Assembly (NCBI GenBank): GCA_030578315.1
Contig: JAUQQL010000004.1
Location: 1 to 53,681 of the forward strand
Reading direction: 5' to 3'
Source of the DNA: Thermodesulfobacteriota bacterium
GTDB taxonomy: Bacteria; Desulfobacterota; Thermodesulfobacteria; Thermodesulfobacteriales; Thermodesulfobacteriaceae
Length of the DNA stretch: 53,681 nt
Both the position numbers and the translations under genes were made by a program. Below the pieces are notes generated by a model, which did not search any database, was not told where the DNA came from, and saw only the letters and a list, made by a program, of their open reading frames with translations. This document shows positions 1 through 8,370 of the stretch, piece by piece; within the stretch, counting starts at the first letter, position 1; every line of letters begins with the position of its first letter.

Positions 1-1145
1 ATAAGCCTTTTACACCAATACATTCTTAAATAGTTATGAATAACTCCCTTATTAAGTAATTCCCTTTGAGCATGATTCCAATAAGGATCATGTGTTTGAG
101 CTTTTTCTAAAGTTTCAAGAGGGTATATGTATTCTCTTTTGTCCTTTAAGTGTTCCTCTAAAGTCTTTCTTGCCCAGAGCGGTAATCCCTCATACTGATT
201 GTAAAAAGGATTATACCAAGCATAGTTTCTTGCAAGTTCCCTCCAAACAACAAGCTGATCAACAAATACCTTCACGTTGGGATCCTCAGGAGAAGCATCT
301 TTAAACACCCTTAGTAATATCTGAACTTGGGATATCTGTCCAAATCTTAAGTAAGGACTTAGTTCTGAAGTTACATTAATGCCTGGATCTGAGCGAAGTT
401 CTGCATAAAAGGGAAGCTTTTGAGTCAAGAAAAGCTCTAATCTTTTTTCTGCCTCATCTTCTCCTCCTATAAAATATGAAACAGGAGAGACGGTTTTATC
501 TATGTTTAATTTATTTAAATATGCTTCTGCTGAGTTTTCTTCCCAAGAATCTACCTCCACATCCAAAGAGGGTATCAAAGGATCAATTTCAGGAATTTTT
601 TCAAGAAATAATGTTAGGTATTTCATGATCTTAGGACGTATTGTTCTAGCAAAAGCTTCAGCCCTTTTTGATACAAACTCAACAGGGACAATCACATCCC
701 CCTCTACCTCAACGATAGGTAAATTAACCCTTTCAATTATTTTTTTTCTCCAAACTCTCTGATGCTTTAGATAACCTCTGTCTAACACGATAAAAGAGGC
801 TTTTTCTGAAAGCTTAATCAACCCTTCTGGAGGATCAGCCCTAAGGATAACCAGCTTTATGCCCCTTTTTCTTAAACTTTCTCTTATTTTTACTATCCCT
901 TCAAGCATGAACTTGTAATAACGAAGATTAGAAAAACGATATTTATCAGTTAATCCAAAATATACAATAAGAGGAACCTTAAGTTGATTTGCAAGATAAA
1001 TTGCTGTTTCAAGAGCGAAGTTTTGTCTGCTTCTCTGAGAAGCCTCAAGAAAATAAATACCATATCGACCCTTATTAAAAAAACCTGTATTTTTGTAAAC
1101 CGTGATACGTTCTTTCCTTATAAATTCAGGTAGTTTAATTTTCAT
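1..1145 (-). CDS. Class II CPD DNA photolyase, 3' end cut by the window edge
   Basis: Repairs UV-induced cyclobutane pyrimidine dimers using FAD and light. Translating the minus strand from the ATG at 1143-1145 gives about 381 residues with no stop, running off the left edge. The N-terminus carries the Rossmann photolyase half (YGIYFLEASQRSRQNFALE, then LKVPLIVYFGLTDKY). The helical half shows SELSPYLRFGQIS, VVWRELARNYAWYNP, the THDPYWNHAQREL stretch and VIHNYLRMYWCKR. These match class II enzymes such as that of Methanosarcina mazei rather than class I. About 60-80 C-terminal residues are missing beyond position 1. No start-to-stop ORF is possible here because of the edge, so the gene is easily overlooked. 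Base composition is richer in G+C than the core of the window. Confidence 0.93.
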   Translation of the reverse strand, partial: MKIKLPEFIRKERITVYKNTGFFNKGRYGIYFLEASQRSRQNFALETAIYLANQLKVPLIVYFGLTDKYRFSNLRYYKFMLEGIVKIRESLRKRGIKLVILRADPPEGLIKLSEKASFIVLDRGYLKHQRVWRKKIIERVNLPIVEVEGDVIVPVEFVSKRAEAFARTIRPKIMKYLTLFLEKIPEIDPLIPSLDVEVDSWEENSAEAYLNKLNIDKTVSPVSYFIGGEDEAEKRLELFLTQKLPFYAELRSDPGINVTSELSPYLRFGQISQVQILLRVFKDASPEDPNVKVFVDQLVVWRELARNYAWYNPFYNQYEGLPLWARKTLEEHLKDKREYIYPLETLEKAQTHDPYWNHAQRELLNKGVIHNYLRMYWCKRL

Positions 1146-1210
1146 AAAATTTTTTTCTCAAAGAAATACAAATTTTTAATCCCTAAAAACTAGAGACCTT
1201 GATGTTAAGC

Positions 1211-1910
1211 TTGGTAGTGTCAAGTTTTTTGTGTATGGAATTGTTCTAAATTTGTATTAATTCTAATTCCCTTATCTCTGTATCTTCTTAATCTGCCTCT
1301 CCTTATATATTTCATTCATCTCTTCAATCACTAAATACATCACCTTCTCCGCTGAAACTTGACCAGAAAATACCTCTCTCCTTTAGCTCTCGTAAAATAC
1401 CTTCCAAACCTCTGCACTTTCTCCCTCACTACCTGATACATAAAAACTTAATATCTCCTTGTAACCCTCTTCACTTATACCCATCACCACATATACTACC
1501 TCACCAGACACCCCACCTCTCCTTATCTTCAAATAAACTCCATCTACATAAATTACTGGATACCATACGTCAAACATCCACCTTGATACATAGCTAAGAT
1601 TAGCTCCTCAAAAGAAAAAAGCATTTCTTTTACTTTCTAATAAGAAAAGTGTTTCTAAAAATTTTTTCATCTCTTCTGAAATCTTCTGAGTGATCAAATC
1701 CATAAGCCTTGGCTTTTTGTCCAGAATGTTGCATAATTTCCATTAAAATTGTGTAGAACTTTTCCTTCATGGTTCCTCCCTCCTGAGAGTATTTTAAAAT
1801 CTGTAGTGAGAATGGAGCTCTCAGGAGAGAATTTTATCAAAAATCTCTTAATTTTCCCCATCTTCAAATCTCTTTTCCTCATACACAATTTTTAAATATC
1901 CTACCTTGAT
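1211..1910 (-). mobile_element. Degenerate IS256-family element
   Basis: The decayed transposase at 1262-1770 is flanked by matching ends. TTGTGTATG occurs at 1229-1237 and its reverse complement at 1880-1888, with weaker similarity around them (GTGTCAAGTTTT on the left), as expected for imperfect terminal inverted repeats. The outer boundaries given are approximate. I see no clear target duplication. The element is far shorter than a full IS256-type element (about 1.3-1.5 kb), so it has lost internal sequence and is surely immobile. Confidence 0.6.
1262..1770 (-). pseudogene. IS256/Mutator-type transposase remnant
   Basis: A start ATG at 1768-1770 with an upstream GGGAGGAACC begins MKEKFYTILMEIMQHS, which soon shifts frame. 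Later fragments on the same strand are FEELILAMYQGG (typical N-terminal region of this family), then, after a deletion, YPVIYVDGVYLKIRRGGV and a segment ending in KEILSFYVSGSEGES (the catalytic DD region). Next comes a two-base frameshift at about 1383 (FYE then LKERGI in another frame), and finally a tail reading AEKVMYLVIEEMNEIYKER. Large internal deletions and at least three frame changes mean no functional protein. Confidence 0.75.
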
Positions 1911-1932
1911 AGGGCTATGAGAATTCAAGAAT

Positions 1933-2595
1933 TTAACTTTTAATTATCGTAAGTAATATTAAAAGGGCAATTATTATCAAAAGATACCTAAGAAATTTAG
2001 GTATTCTCTCTTTATAAAGAATCAAACCACCCACAATTAGCGAGATAAAAATTAACTTTAACGCCTTTTCCCAAAGACCTGTTTTTTCTGAAAGCAAAGT
2101 ATTTTTTAGCGGACTATTTTTTTTAACTAACTCAAGGGCAACTCTTTCCTGAGGAGACATTTCATAGACCTCCCAGCCTTTCTCTTTAGCCAATTGAAGT
2201 ATTTCAGGAGTACTCCAGGCTGTATACCTATGAAGCTTTGAAAACCAGATCTGCCTCTGCCAGGCTCCTAAAAATCCTGGGGTTGCTAATTTCAGTAAAA
2301 TATTTCCTCCTGAACAAAAGACACTATGATAGGGAACAATACAATCAAGCACATAGTCATACCACTTAATGGAAAAATCTCTAAACTTTTTTCCGTCGTA
2401 TATCACAATTTGTAACTCTCCTAAATTATAGTCTCTCCCCTTTTTAGCTAAGACACTAAGTTCATAAGCTGAGAAGAGTTTATAGGCATTAATTCCTTCT
2501 CCTGAGAGGAAAATCTTTACTGAAGTAGCGTGCAGATGAGAGGGAATAAGTCCCAGGCTAAATAGCCAAATTAAGCAAATCAGTTTTATGACTAT
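1933..2595 (-). CDS. Exported small membrane protein of unknown function, no ATG start
   Basis: I do not recognise this family. The first ATG/GTG/TTG codon (GTG at 2404-2406) gives 157 residues. The frame is open much further up, to a stop at 2608-2610, and the added part reads as a signal peptide (KLICLIWLFSLGLIPSHLHA), so translation almost certainly starts near 2595. A GGAGG lies at 2602-2606 and the ideally spaced in-frame codon is ATA at 2593-2595, so the start is either a rare non-ATG codon or a mutated ATG. The product (about 220 residues) has a soluble domain with a tryptophan-rich stretch (GFLGAWQRQIWF), then a C-terminal hydrophobic segment in the last 45 residues. It is probably anchored in the envelope. 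It lies about 50 nt downstream of trpB2 on the same strand. Confidence 0.6.
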   Translation of the reverse strand: MVIKLICLIWLFSLGLIPSHLHATSVKIFLSGEGINAYKLFSAYELSVLAKKGRDYNLGELQIVIYDGKKFRDFSIKWYDYVLDCIVPYHSVFCSGGNILLKLATPGFLGAWQRQIWFSKLHRYTAWSTPEILQLAKEKGWEVYEMSPQERVALELVKKNSPLKNTLLSEKTGLWEKALKLIFISLIVGGLILYKERIPKFLRYLLIIIALLILLTIIKS

Positions 2596-2643
2596 TAATT
2601 TCCTCCATTACACTATTTTAGGCTTTACCTTAGTTAAAGTTCA

Positions 2644-3933
2644 CTAAAATTCTCCTCTAAGGTAAGCATCATAGGCAGAAAGGTCAAAGTAGCCATGGCC
2701 TGAGAGATTAAAAAGGATAACTTTCTCCTCTTTATTTTTTTTACACTCAAGGGCAAGGTCTATTACCTTTTTTATGGCATGGGCTGACTCTGGGGCAGGC
2801 ACAGTTCCTTCAGTGCGTGCGAAAAGAACTCCTGCCTTAAAAACTTCCTCTTGAGGATAAGCACAAGCCTTAATAAATCCATGATGATATAAAGCACAGA
2901 GAAGAGGTGCATCTCCATGGTATCTCAGACCTCCTGCATGAATAGGAGAAGGTACAAAGTCTGCACCAAGAGTATACATCTTTATCAAAGGAGTTAGGCC
3001 TACCGTGTCTCCGTAGTCGTATCTGTATTCTCCCTTGGTGAGCGTGGGACAAGCCTCTGGTTCAACTGCCCAAAATTCTGTCTGAGGATGTTCTCCTGTA
3101 ATCTTATGCTTTAAAAAGGGAAAAACAAGGCCAGCAAAGTTACTTCCTCCGCCAACACATCCAACTATATAATCTGGATAAAGTCCAAGTTTTTGCATTT
3201 GAAGTTCTGCTTCAAGACCTATTATAGTTTGATGAAGAAGCACATGATTAAGCACACTTCCAAGGGCATAATTTGTACTTTTATCCTCAAAAGCTCTTTC
3301 AATAGCTTCACTTATAGCAATCCCAAGGCTTCCTGGATGTTCAGGATCTATTTCATAGAATTGTTTCCCAGCCTTAGTGTGAGGCGAAGGTGAAGGTTCA
3401 ACCTTTGCTCCCCAAAGTTCCATAAGAATTCTGCGATAGGGTTTTTGTTTAAAACTTGCTCTAACCATATAAACCTCACATTCAAGCCCAAAAAACTGAG
3501 TAGCAAAGGCAAGAGAGCTTCCCCACTGACCAGCTCCGGTTTCTGTTGCAAGTTTCTTTATACCTGAAATTTTATTGTAATATGCCTGAGAAACAGCAGT
3601 ATTTGGTTTATGACTTCCCGGAGGTGAAACTCCTTCATGTTTATAAAAAATTTTAGCTGGAGTTTCTAAGAACCTTTCCAGGTTTAAAGCTCTTATAAGA
3701 GGGGTTGGCCTCCAGAGCCCATAGATTTGTAACACTTCTTCAGGAATAGGAATCCATTCCTCCATGGACATCTCCTGCTCAATAAGAGGCATAGGAAAAA
3801 TAACAAGCAATTTTTCTGGTGACACTGGTTTTTTGGTTTCAGGATCAAGAGGTGGTGGAAGAGGCTCTGACAAATAAGGAACAATATTAAACCACTTTCT
3901 TGGAAGTTCGTCAGGTGAAAGATAAACTTTCAT
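2644..3933 (-). CDS. trpB: Tryptophan synthase beta chain, TrpB2 type
   Basis: PLP enzyme joining indole and serine to make tryptophan. The 429-residue length, the long N-terminal extension ([16 protein letters not shown]) and the motif [11 protein letters not shown] with the PLP lysine mark the TrpB2 branch, common in thermophiles and archaea, rather than the roughly 400-residue TrpB1. Other signatures are [24 protein letters not shown] (phosphate loop) and [13 protein letters not shown]. The start is an ATG preceded by GGGAGGTGACT. No trpA is nearby, which suits TrpB2: it often works alone, as an indole salvage enzyme or a serine deaminase. Richer in G+C than the genes to its right. Confidence 0.92.
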   Translation of the reverse strand: MKVYLSPDELPRKWFNIVPYLSEPLPPPLDPETKKPVSPEKLLVIFPMPLIEQEMSMEEWIPIPEEVLQIYGLWRPTPLIRALNLERFLETPAKIFYKHEGVSPPGSHKPNTAVSQAYYNKISGIKKLATETGAGQWGSSLAFATQFFGLECEVYMVRASFKQKPYRRILMELWGAKVEPSPSPHTKAGKQFYEIDPEHPGSLGIAISEAIERAFEDKSTNYALGSVLNHVLLHQTIIGLEAELQMQKLGLYPDYIVGCVGGGSNFAGLVFPFLKHKITGEHPQTEFWAVEPEACPTLTKGEYRYDYGDTVGLTPLIKMYTLGADFVPSPIHAGGLRYHGDAPLLCALYHHGFIKACAYPQEEVFKAGVLFARTEGTVPAPESAHAIKKVIDLALECKKNKEEKVILFNLSGHGYFDLSAYDAYLRGEF

Positions 3934-4162
3934 TAGTCACCTCCCGCTGAACTTTCTTTTTTCCCCTTTCTAAATAAAGGACTTTACCCTCAAAGTATTA
4001 CCCAAATTAAAGAAAAAACAAGCTATCCTTAGGGTATTTTAAAAAACATTTTTCTTATAAGCCCAAGTACTTACTCTCCTTGTAACTTTTTGAAGTACTT
4101 AAGAACTTTATTTGTATTTAAGAAACACCTAAAATTAGAGATGCAAAAGAGATAATCTGTGA

Positions 4163-4168
4163 TATAAT
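4163..4168 (+). promoter_or_regulatory. Candidate -10 box of the dnaN promoter
   Basis: A perfect TATAAT lies 59 nt before the dnaN ATG in the divergent trpB-dnaN gap. I see no convincing -35 hexamer 16-18 bp upstream, so this is only a partial match in AT-rich DNA. Confidence 0.35.
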
Positions 4169-4226
4169 TTTTGTAATCTTATAAGAAAATTTTTTAAAAA
4201 AAACTTAAAAAGGAGGTTTTCTTTTA

Positions 4227-5348
4227 ATGAAAGCCAGGGTTAATCTTTCTCCTTTAGAGAAAATTCTTAAGAAAATAGAAGGCGTAGCTGACAAAAAAGC
4301 TACTATGGCTGTTTTATCTATGGTTTTAATAGAAAGTCTTCCTTCGGAGGAGGCGTTATATTTTACAGCCACTGACTTAGAATTGGGATACAAAGGAAAG
4401 ATAAGAGCCCACATAGAAGTAGAAGGTCATTCTTTTTGTGTACCAGCCCGAAAATTTTACGAAATAGTTAAAACCTTTCCTGAGGAAGAAGTCCTTTTAG
4501 AAAGGGTAGAAAATCGTTTGGTAATTAAAGACGAAAATGAAAGGGTGCTTTATAATTTAGCTGTAATAGACAGCGAAGAATTTCCAAGTTTGCCAGAATT
4601 TGTAGAAGAAAACACTTTAGAAATTCCTGCTAAGGTTTTGGAAGAACTAATTGATAAAACTATCTTTTGTACTTCTAAAGACGAAAGTAGATTTGTGTTA
4701 GGTGGAATTTATTTTGAGCCTCTTAAGGAGGAAGGCAAACTTAGAGCTGTAGCTTCTGACGGTCACAGATTGGCCAAGTTAGACCGGGAAGTTATCGGAA
4801 TAGATCAGATTAATTTTAGTGAGGGTTTTATTCTGGGAAGAAAAGCTGCTAATCAGGTTTTAGATATTTTGGAAGACGAATTGGTAGTAAAGTTAGGTTA
4901 TATTAATAACTATGCAGTTTTGTGGACCTCTAATGCTTTATTCTTTGCAAGAACTTTGGAAGGCTCTTATCCCGATTACAGAAGTGTAATTCCGAAAACT
5001 TTTGAAAGATTTTTAAGGGTAGATAGAAAACTTTTTATAGATGCCATTAAGAGAGCTTCCATTTTGATTACTGAAAAATTTAAACCTATTACTTTGGAAT
5101 TGCGGCCTGAAGAAGTTATTATAACTTCTCCAGAAACGGAAGTTGGAAAAGCTCAAATTAAACTTAGTGCTGAATTTGAGGGAGAATCTCTCACCATAAG
5201 TTACAATGCAGAATATCTTTTAGATGCTCTACAGAATATGCAATCTGAGGAAGTTGAATTAAAAATAGGTGGAGAAAGAACTCCTACCCTTATTACAGGT
5301 TACAGAGATGAAGATTTTCTTTATTTATTAATGCCTATGGTTTTATAA
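4227..5348 (+). CDS. dnaN: DNA polymerase III beta subunit (sliding clamp)
   Basis: Forms the ring that holds the replicative polymerase on DNA. The 373-residue length is normal. The three clamp domains are recognisable, with VASDGHRLAK in the middle domain and the C-terminal LITGYRDEDFLYLLMPMVL, the conserved M-P-M hydrophobic end that closes the protein-binding pocket. The ATG is preceded by AAAGGAGG at good distance. gyrB follows after 55 nt with its own GGAGG, as in many bacterial origin regions. dnaA is not on this window; upstream is trpB2 on the opposite strand. Confidence 0.97.
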   Translation: MKARVNLSPLEKILKKIEGVADKKATMAVLSMVLIESLPSEEALYFTATDLELGYKGKIRAHIEVEGHSFCVPARKFYEIVKTFPEEEVLLERVENRLVIKDENERVLYNLAVIDSEEFPSLPEFVEENTLEIPAKVLEELIDKTIFCTSKDESRFVLGGIYFEPLKEEGKLRAVASDGHRLAKLDREVIGIDQINFSEGFILGRKAANQVLDILEDELVVKLGYINNYAVLWTSNALFFARTLEGSYPDYRSVIPKTFERFLRVDRKLFIDAIKRASILITEKFKPITLELRPEEVIITSPETEVGKAQIKLSAEFEGESLTISYNAEYLLDALQNMQSEEVELKIGGERTPTLITGYRDEDFLYLLMPMVL

Positions 5349-5403
5349 TTCGTATAATTCTTATTTATTATTTTTTTTCCTTTTTAAAAGGAGGTGTCTT
5401 TTT

Positions 5404-7821
5404 ATGTCCGAAGTTCAAGAGGAGTATCAAGCTCAAAGTATTAAAGTTCTTTCTGGACTAGAAGGAGTAAGAGCTCGTCCAGCCATGTATATAGGTTCTA
5501 CCGATACCTCAGGATTTCATCACCTTCTCTGGGAGGTATTAGACAACTCCATAGACGAAGCATTGGCTGGATATGCTACTGAAATAAGAATAACCTTACA
5601 TAAAGATGGCTCAGCAAGTTGTGAGGATAATGGAAGAGGTATTCCTATAGATATACATCCGGAAGAAAAAATTTCTGCTTTAGAGTTAGTTATGACTAGA
5701 CTTCATGCTGGAGCAAAATTTGACCGTAGAGTATATAAAGTTTCTGGTGGTCTACATGGAGTTGGTGTCTCTGTAGTAAATGCTTTATCTGAGTGGTTAA
5801 TAGCTGAAGTTTATAGGGAAGAAAAAATTTATCGTCAAGTTTATCGGAGAGGAGTTCCACAAGGACCTGTAGAAATAGTAGGAAAGACTAAAAAAAGAGG
5901 AACACTAATCACCTTTAAACCAGACCCTGAAATTTTTGGTTCTCAAGAATTTGACCTAGAAATTGTGCAAAGAAGAATTAAAGAGCTTGCCTATCTTAAT
6001 CCCGAGATTAAAATTTATCTCACAGATGAGAGAATTGGCTTTTCAGAAAAGTATCACTACAAGGGAGGTATAGTAGAATTAGTTAAGAGTTTGAATGCCA
6101 AAAAAGAAGTGGTTCACTCCAAAGTAATTTATTTTTCTGGTGAAAAAGATAATGTTAAGGTAGAAATAGCTATTCAGTACAATACAGGATACACTGAAAC
6201 AGTATATAGTTATGTAAACAATATTCACACAAAGGAAGGCGGAACTCATCTTATAGGTTTCAGAACTGCTTTAACTAAGGCTATAAATCGATATCTTTCA
6301 GAAGATAAGATTTCCAAACAAATGAAAATTAAAGTGGAAGGCGAAGATGTTAGAGAAGGGCTTTGTGCGGTGATTTCCTTAAAGGTTCCCGAACCTCAAT
6401 TTGAGGCTCAGACTAAAATGAAACTGGGAAACAGTGAAGTTAAACCTATTGTTGAATCTATAGTTTATGAAGGCTTATTAAAGTTTTTTGAAGAAAATCC
6501 AGGGGAAGCTAAAAAGATTCTTCAAAAAGTCATTACTTCGGCAAAAGCTAGAGAGGCTTCTAAGAAAGCTAGAGAATTGGTAAGGAAAAAAAGTGAATTA
6601 GAAGAATTTTTAGTTGCTGGAAAATTAGCAGACTGTTCAGAAAAGGATCCAGAAAAAAGAGAACTTTTTATTGTTGAGGGAGACTCGGCAGGAGGTTCAG
6701 CCAAACAGGCAAGAGACAGACGCTTTCAAGCTATTTTACCTTTGAGAGGTAAAATTCTTAATGTAGAAAAAGCTAATATAGAAAAAATGCTTTCTTCAGA
6801 GGAGATAAAAAGTCTTATTGCTACTTTAGGAGCTGGAGTAGGGCCTGATAATTTTAATTTAGATAAATGCAAATATCACAATATTATTATCATGACAGAT
6901 GCAGATGTAGACGGATCTCACATTCGAACTCTTCTTTTGACTTTTTTTTATAGGCAAATGCCAGAAATAATTGAAAGAGGATGGCTTTTTATAGCTCAAC
7001 CCCCCCTTTATAAAATAACCGAAGGTAAAAAAGAAATCTATCTCAAAGATGATGAAGAATTAGATAAATATATTTTTAAAAGACTTGTAGCTAACCTAAA
7101 GATTGCCTTTCTAGAAGAAAAATCTTCAAAAATAGTAAAAGAAATTAAAAATCCTCAAGAATTTTTGTTAAGTATTACTAAACTGGAAAGACATCTTCTA
7201 AATCTTTACAAAAAAACTTTTCCTCCGGAAGCAGTATTACTTCTGTTAATAGACGAATTTATAAACCTTGCTGCCTTTGAAGAATTAGAAAAATTAGAAA
7301 ATCTAGCTAAAAAATGTCAAAAGTTTGGTTATAAAATTTCTAAAATGAAACCTAGCGATTTTAATCCCAAATATTATGAATTTTACATTCTTTCTGAAAA
7401 AGAAGGCTATTTTTCTTGCAAAATAGGTCCGGAATTAATTTTAGAAAAGGATTTCAGAGGTGCCTTAAAAATTTTTGAAAAGTTAAAAGAATTCGTTCCT
7501 TTCTTTTTAAAAATAACTTTTAAAGACCAATTTCAGATTTTTGAAAATTGGCTTTTTCATCTAAATCAAATTTTAAGCTGGTTAAGAGAAGAAGGAAGAA
7601 AAGGGCTTTTTATTCAGCGCTATAAGGGACTAGGAGAAATGAATTTCAAACAATTATGGGAAACCACTATGGATCCAGCAAAAAGGGTCTTAAAGAAAGT
7701 AACTATACAGGATGCAGAAAAGGCTAACGAACTTTTCTCCATTTTAATGGGAGAAAATGTAGAAGCTCGTAAGGAATTTATTTATAATCATGTTCTAGAA
7801 TACAAAGAACTTGACATTTAA
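5404..7821 (+). CDS. gyrB: DNA gyrase subunit B
   Basis: ATPase subunit of gyrase, which introduces negative supercoils. The 805-residue product has the GHKL ATPase motifs (NSIDEALAG, DNGRGIP, GGLHGVGVSVVNAL) within the first 130 residues. The transducer domain follows, then the TOPRIM domain with EGDSAGGSAKQARDR and IIIMTDADVDGSHIRTLL, and the C-terminal GLFIQRYKGLGEMN. A lysine-rich insertion of about 160 residues lies between the TOPRIM core and the tail, as in Gram-negative GyrB and unlike the shorter Gram-positive form. Start ATG follows AAAAGGAGGTGTC. Probably co-transcribed with dnaN and hpt. Confidence 0.97.
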   Translation: MSEVQEEYQAQSIKVLSGLEGVRARPAMYIGSTDTSGFHHLLWEVLDNSIDEALAGYATEIRITLHKDGSASCEDNGRGIPIDIHPEEKISALELVMTRLHAGAKFDRRVYKVSGGLHGVGVSVVNALSEWLIAEVYREEKIYRQVYRRGVPQGPVEIVGKTKKRGTLITFKPDPEIFGSQEFDLEIVQRRIKELAYLNPEIKIYLTDERIGFSEKYHYKGGIVELVKSLNAKKEVVHSKVIYFSGEKDNVKVEIAIQYNTGYTETVYSYVNNIHTKEGGTHLIGFRTALTKAINRYLSEDKISKQMKIKVEGEDVREGLCAVISLKVPEPQFEAQTKMKLGNSEVKPIVESIVYEGLLKFFEENPGEAKKILQKVITSAKAREASKKARELVRKKSELEEFLVAGKLADCSEKDPEKRELFIVEGDSAGGSAKQARDRRFQAILPLRGKILNVEKANIEKMLSSEEIKSLIATLGAGVGPDNFNLDKCKYHNIIIMTDADVDGSHIRTLLLTFFYRQMPEIIERGWLFIAQPPLYKITEGKKEIYLKDDEELDKYIFKRLVANLKIAFLEEKSSKIVKEIKNPQEFLLSITKLERHLLNLYKKTFPPEAVLLLLIDEFINLAAFEELEKLENLAKKCQKFGYKISKMKPSDFNPKYYEFYILSEKEGYFSCKIGPELILEKDFRGALKIFEKLKEFVPFFLKITFKDQFQIFENWLFHLNQILSWLREEGRKGLFIQRYKGLGEMNFKQLWETTMDPAKRVLKKVTIQDAEKANELFSILMGENVEARKEFIYNHVLEYKELDI

Positions 7822-7842
7822 AAATGAGAAAAGGAGTAAAAA

Positions 7843-8370
7843 ATGGAAAAATTGGTAGAACTTATTTCTTACTCTCAAATTCAAGAAAAAGTTAAAGAAA
7901 TAGCTCAAAAAATCGAAGAGGACTTTAAAGAGGAACCCCTAGTTTTTATAGGAACTTTAAAAGGTGCTTTTATATTTTTAGCTGACCTTGTAAGAATTGT
8001 TAAAAATCCAAACATAAGCATTGACTTTGTGAGAGTAAAAAGTTATGGCTTATCTTCTACTTCTTCAGAAGAAGTAGTAATTACTAAAGATGTAGAAATT
8101 TCTATCAAAGATAAAAATGTAATCTTAGTAGAAGATATTGTAGACACTGGATACACTTTAAGATTTTTGATAGATTTTCTGAAATTTCGCTCTCCAAAAG
8201 TTTTAAAAGTTTGCACCCTAATAAATAAAAAAGAAAGAAGAAAAGTAAAAGTTGAACTTGATTACGTAGGTTTTGAGATAGAAAAGGGATTTTTAGTAGG
8301 ATATGGACTTGACTATGCTGAAAAATACAGACATTTACCCGGAATTTACGAGTTAATTTTTTCTGAATAA
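7843..8370 (+). CDS. hpt: Hypoxanthine phosphoribosyltransferase
   Basis: Purine salvage: transfers phosphoribose from PRPP to hypoxanthine or guanine. The 175-residue product shows the PRPP loop VILVEDIVDTGYTL at about residues 88-101, the upstream FIGTLKGAFIFLADL and the C-terminal VGYGLDYAEKYRHLPGI. Starts 21 nt after gyrB with AAAAGGAG upstream. Its 3' end overlaps the 3' end of rlmB on the other strand by 25 bp, so the two transcripts converge here with no room for a separate terminator. Confidence 0.95.
   Translation: MEKLVELISYSQIQEKVKEIAQKIEEDFKEEPLVFIGTLKGAFIFLADLVRIVKNPNISIDFVRVKSYGLSSTSSEEVVITKDVEISIKDKNVILVEDIVDTGYTLRFLIDFLKFRSPKVLKVCTLINKKERRKVKVELDYVGFEIEKGFLVGYGLDYAEKYRHLPGIYELIFSE

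Noticed and set aside
1694-1888. 64-residue minus-strand reading frame ending near the IS256 end
   Set aside because: It lies inside the degenerate element, has no ribosome site or family resemblance, and is in a different frame from the transposase start at 1770.
3934-4226. Possible replication origin next to dnaN
   Set aside because: No DnaA-box consensus or AT-rich 13-mer cluster beyond the general AT richness is visible, and dnaA is absent.
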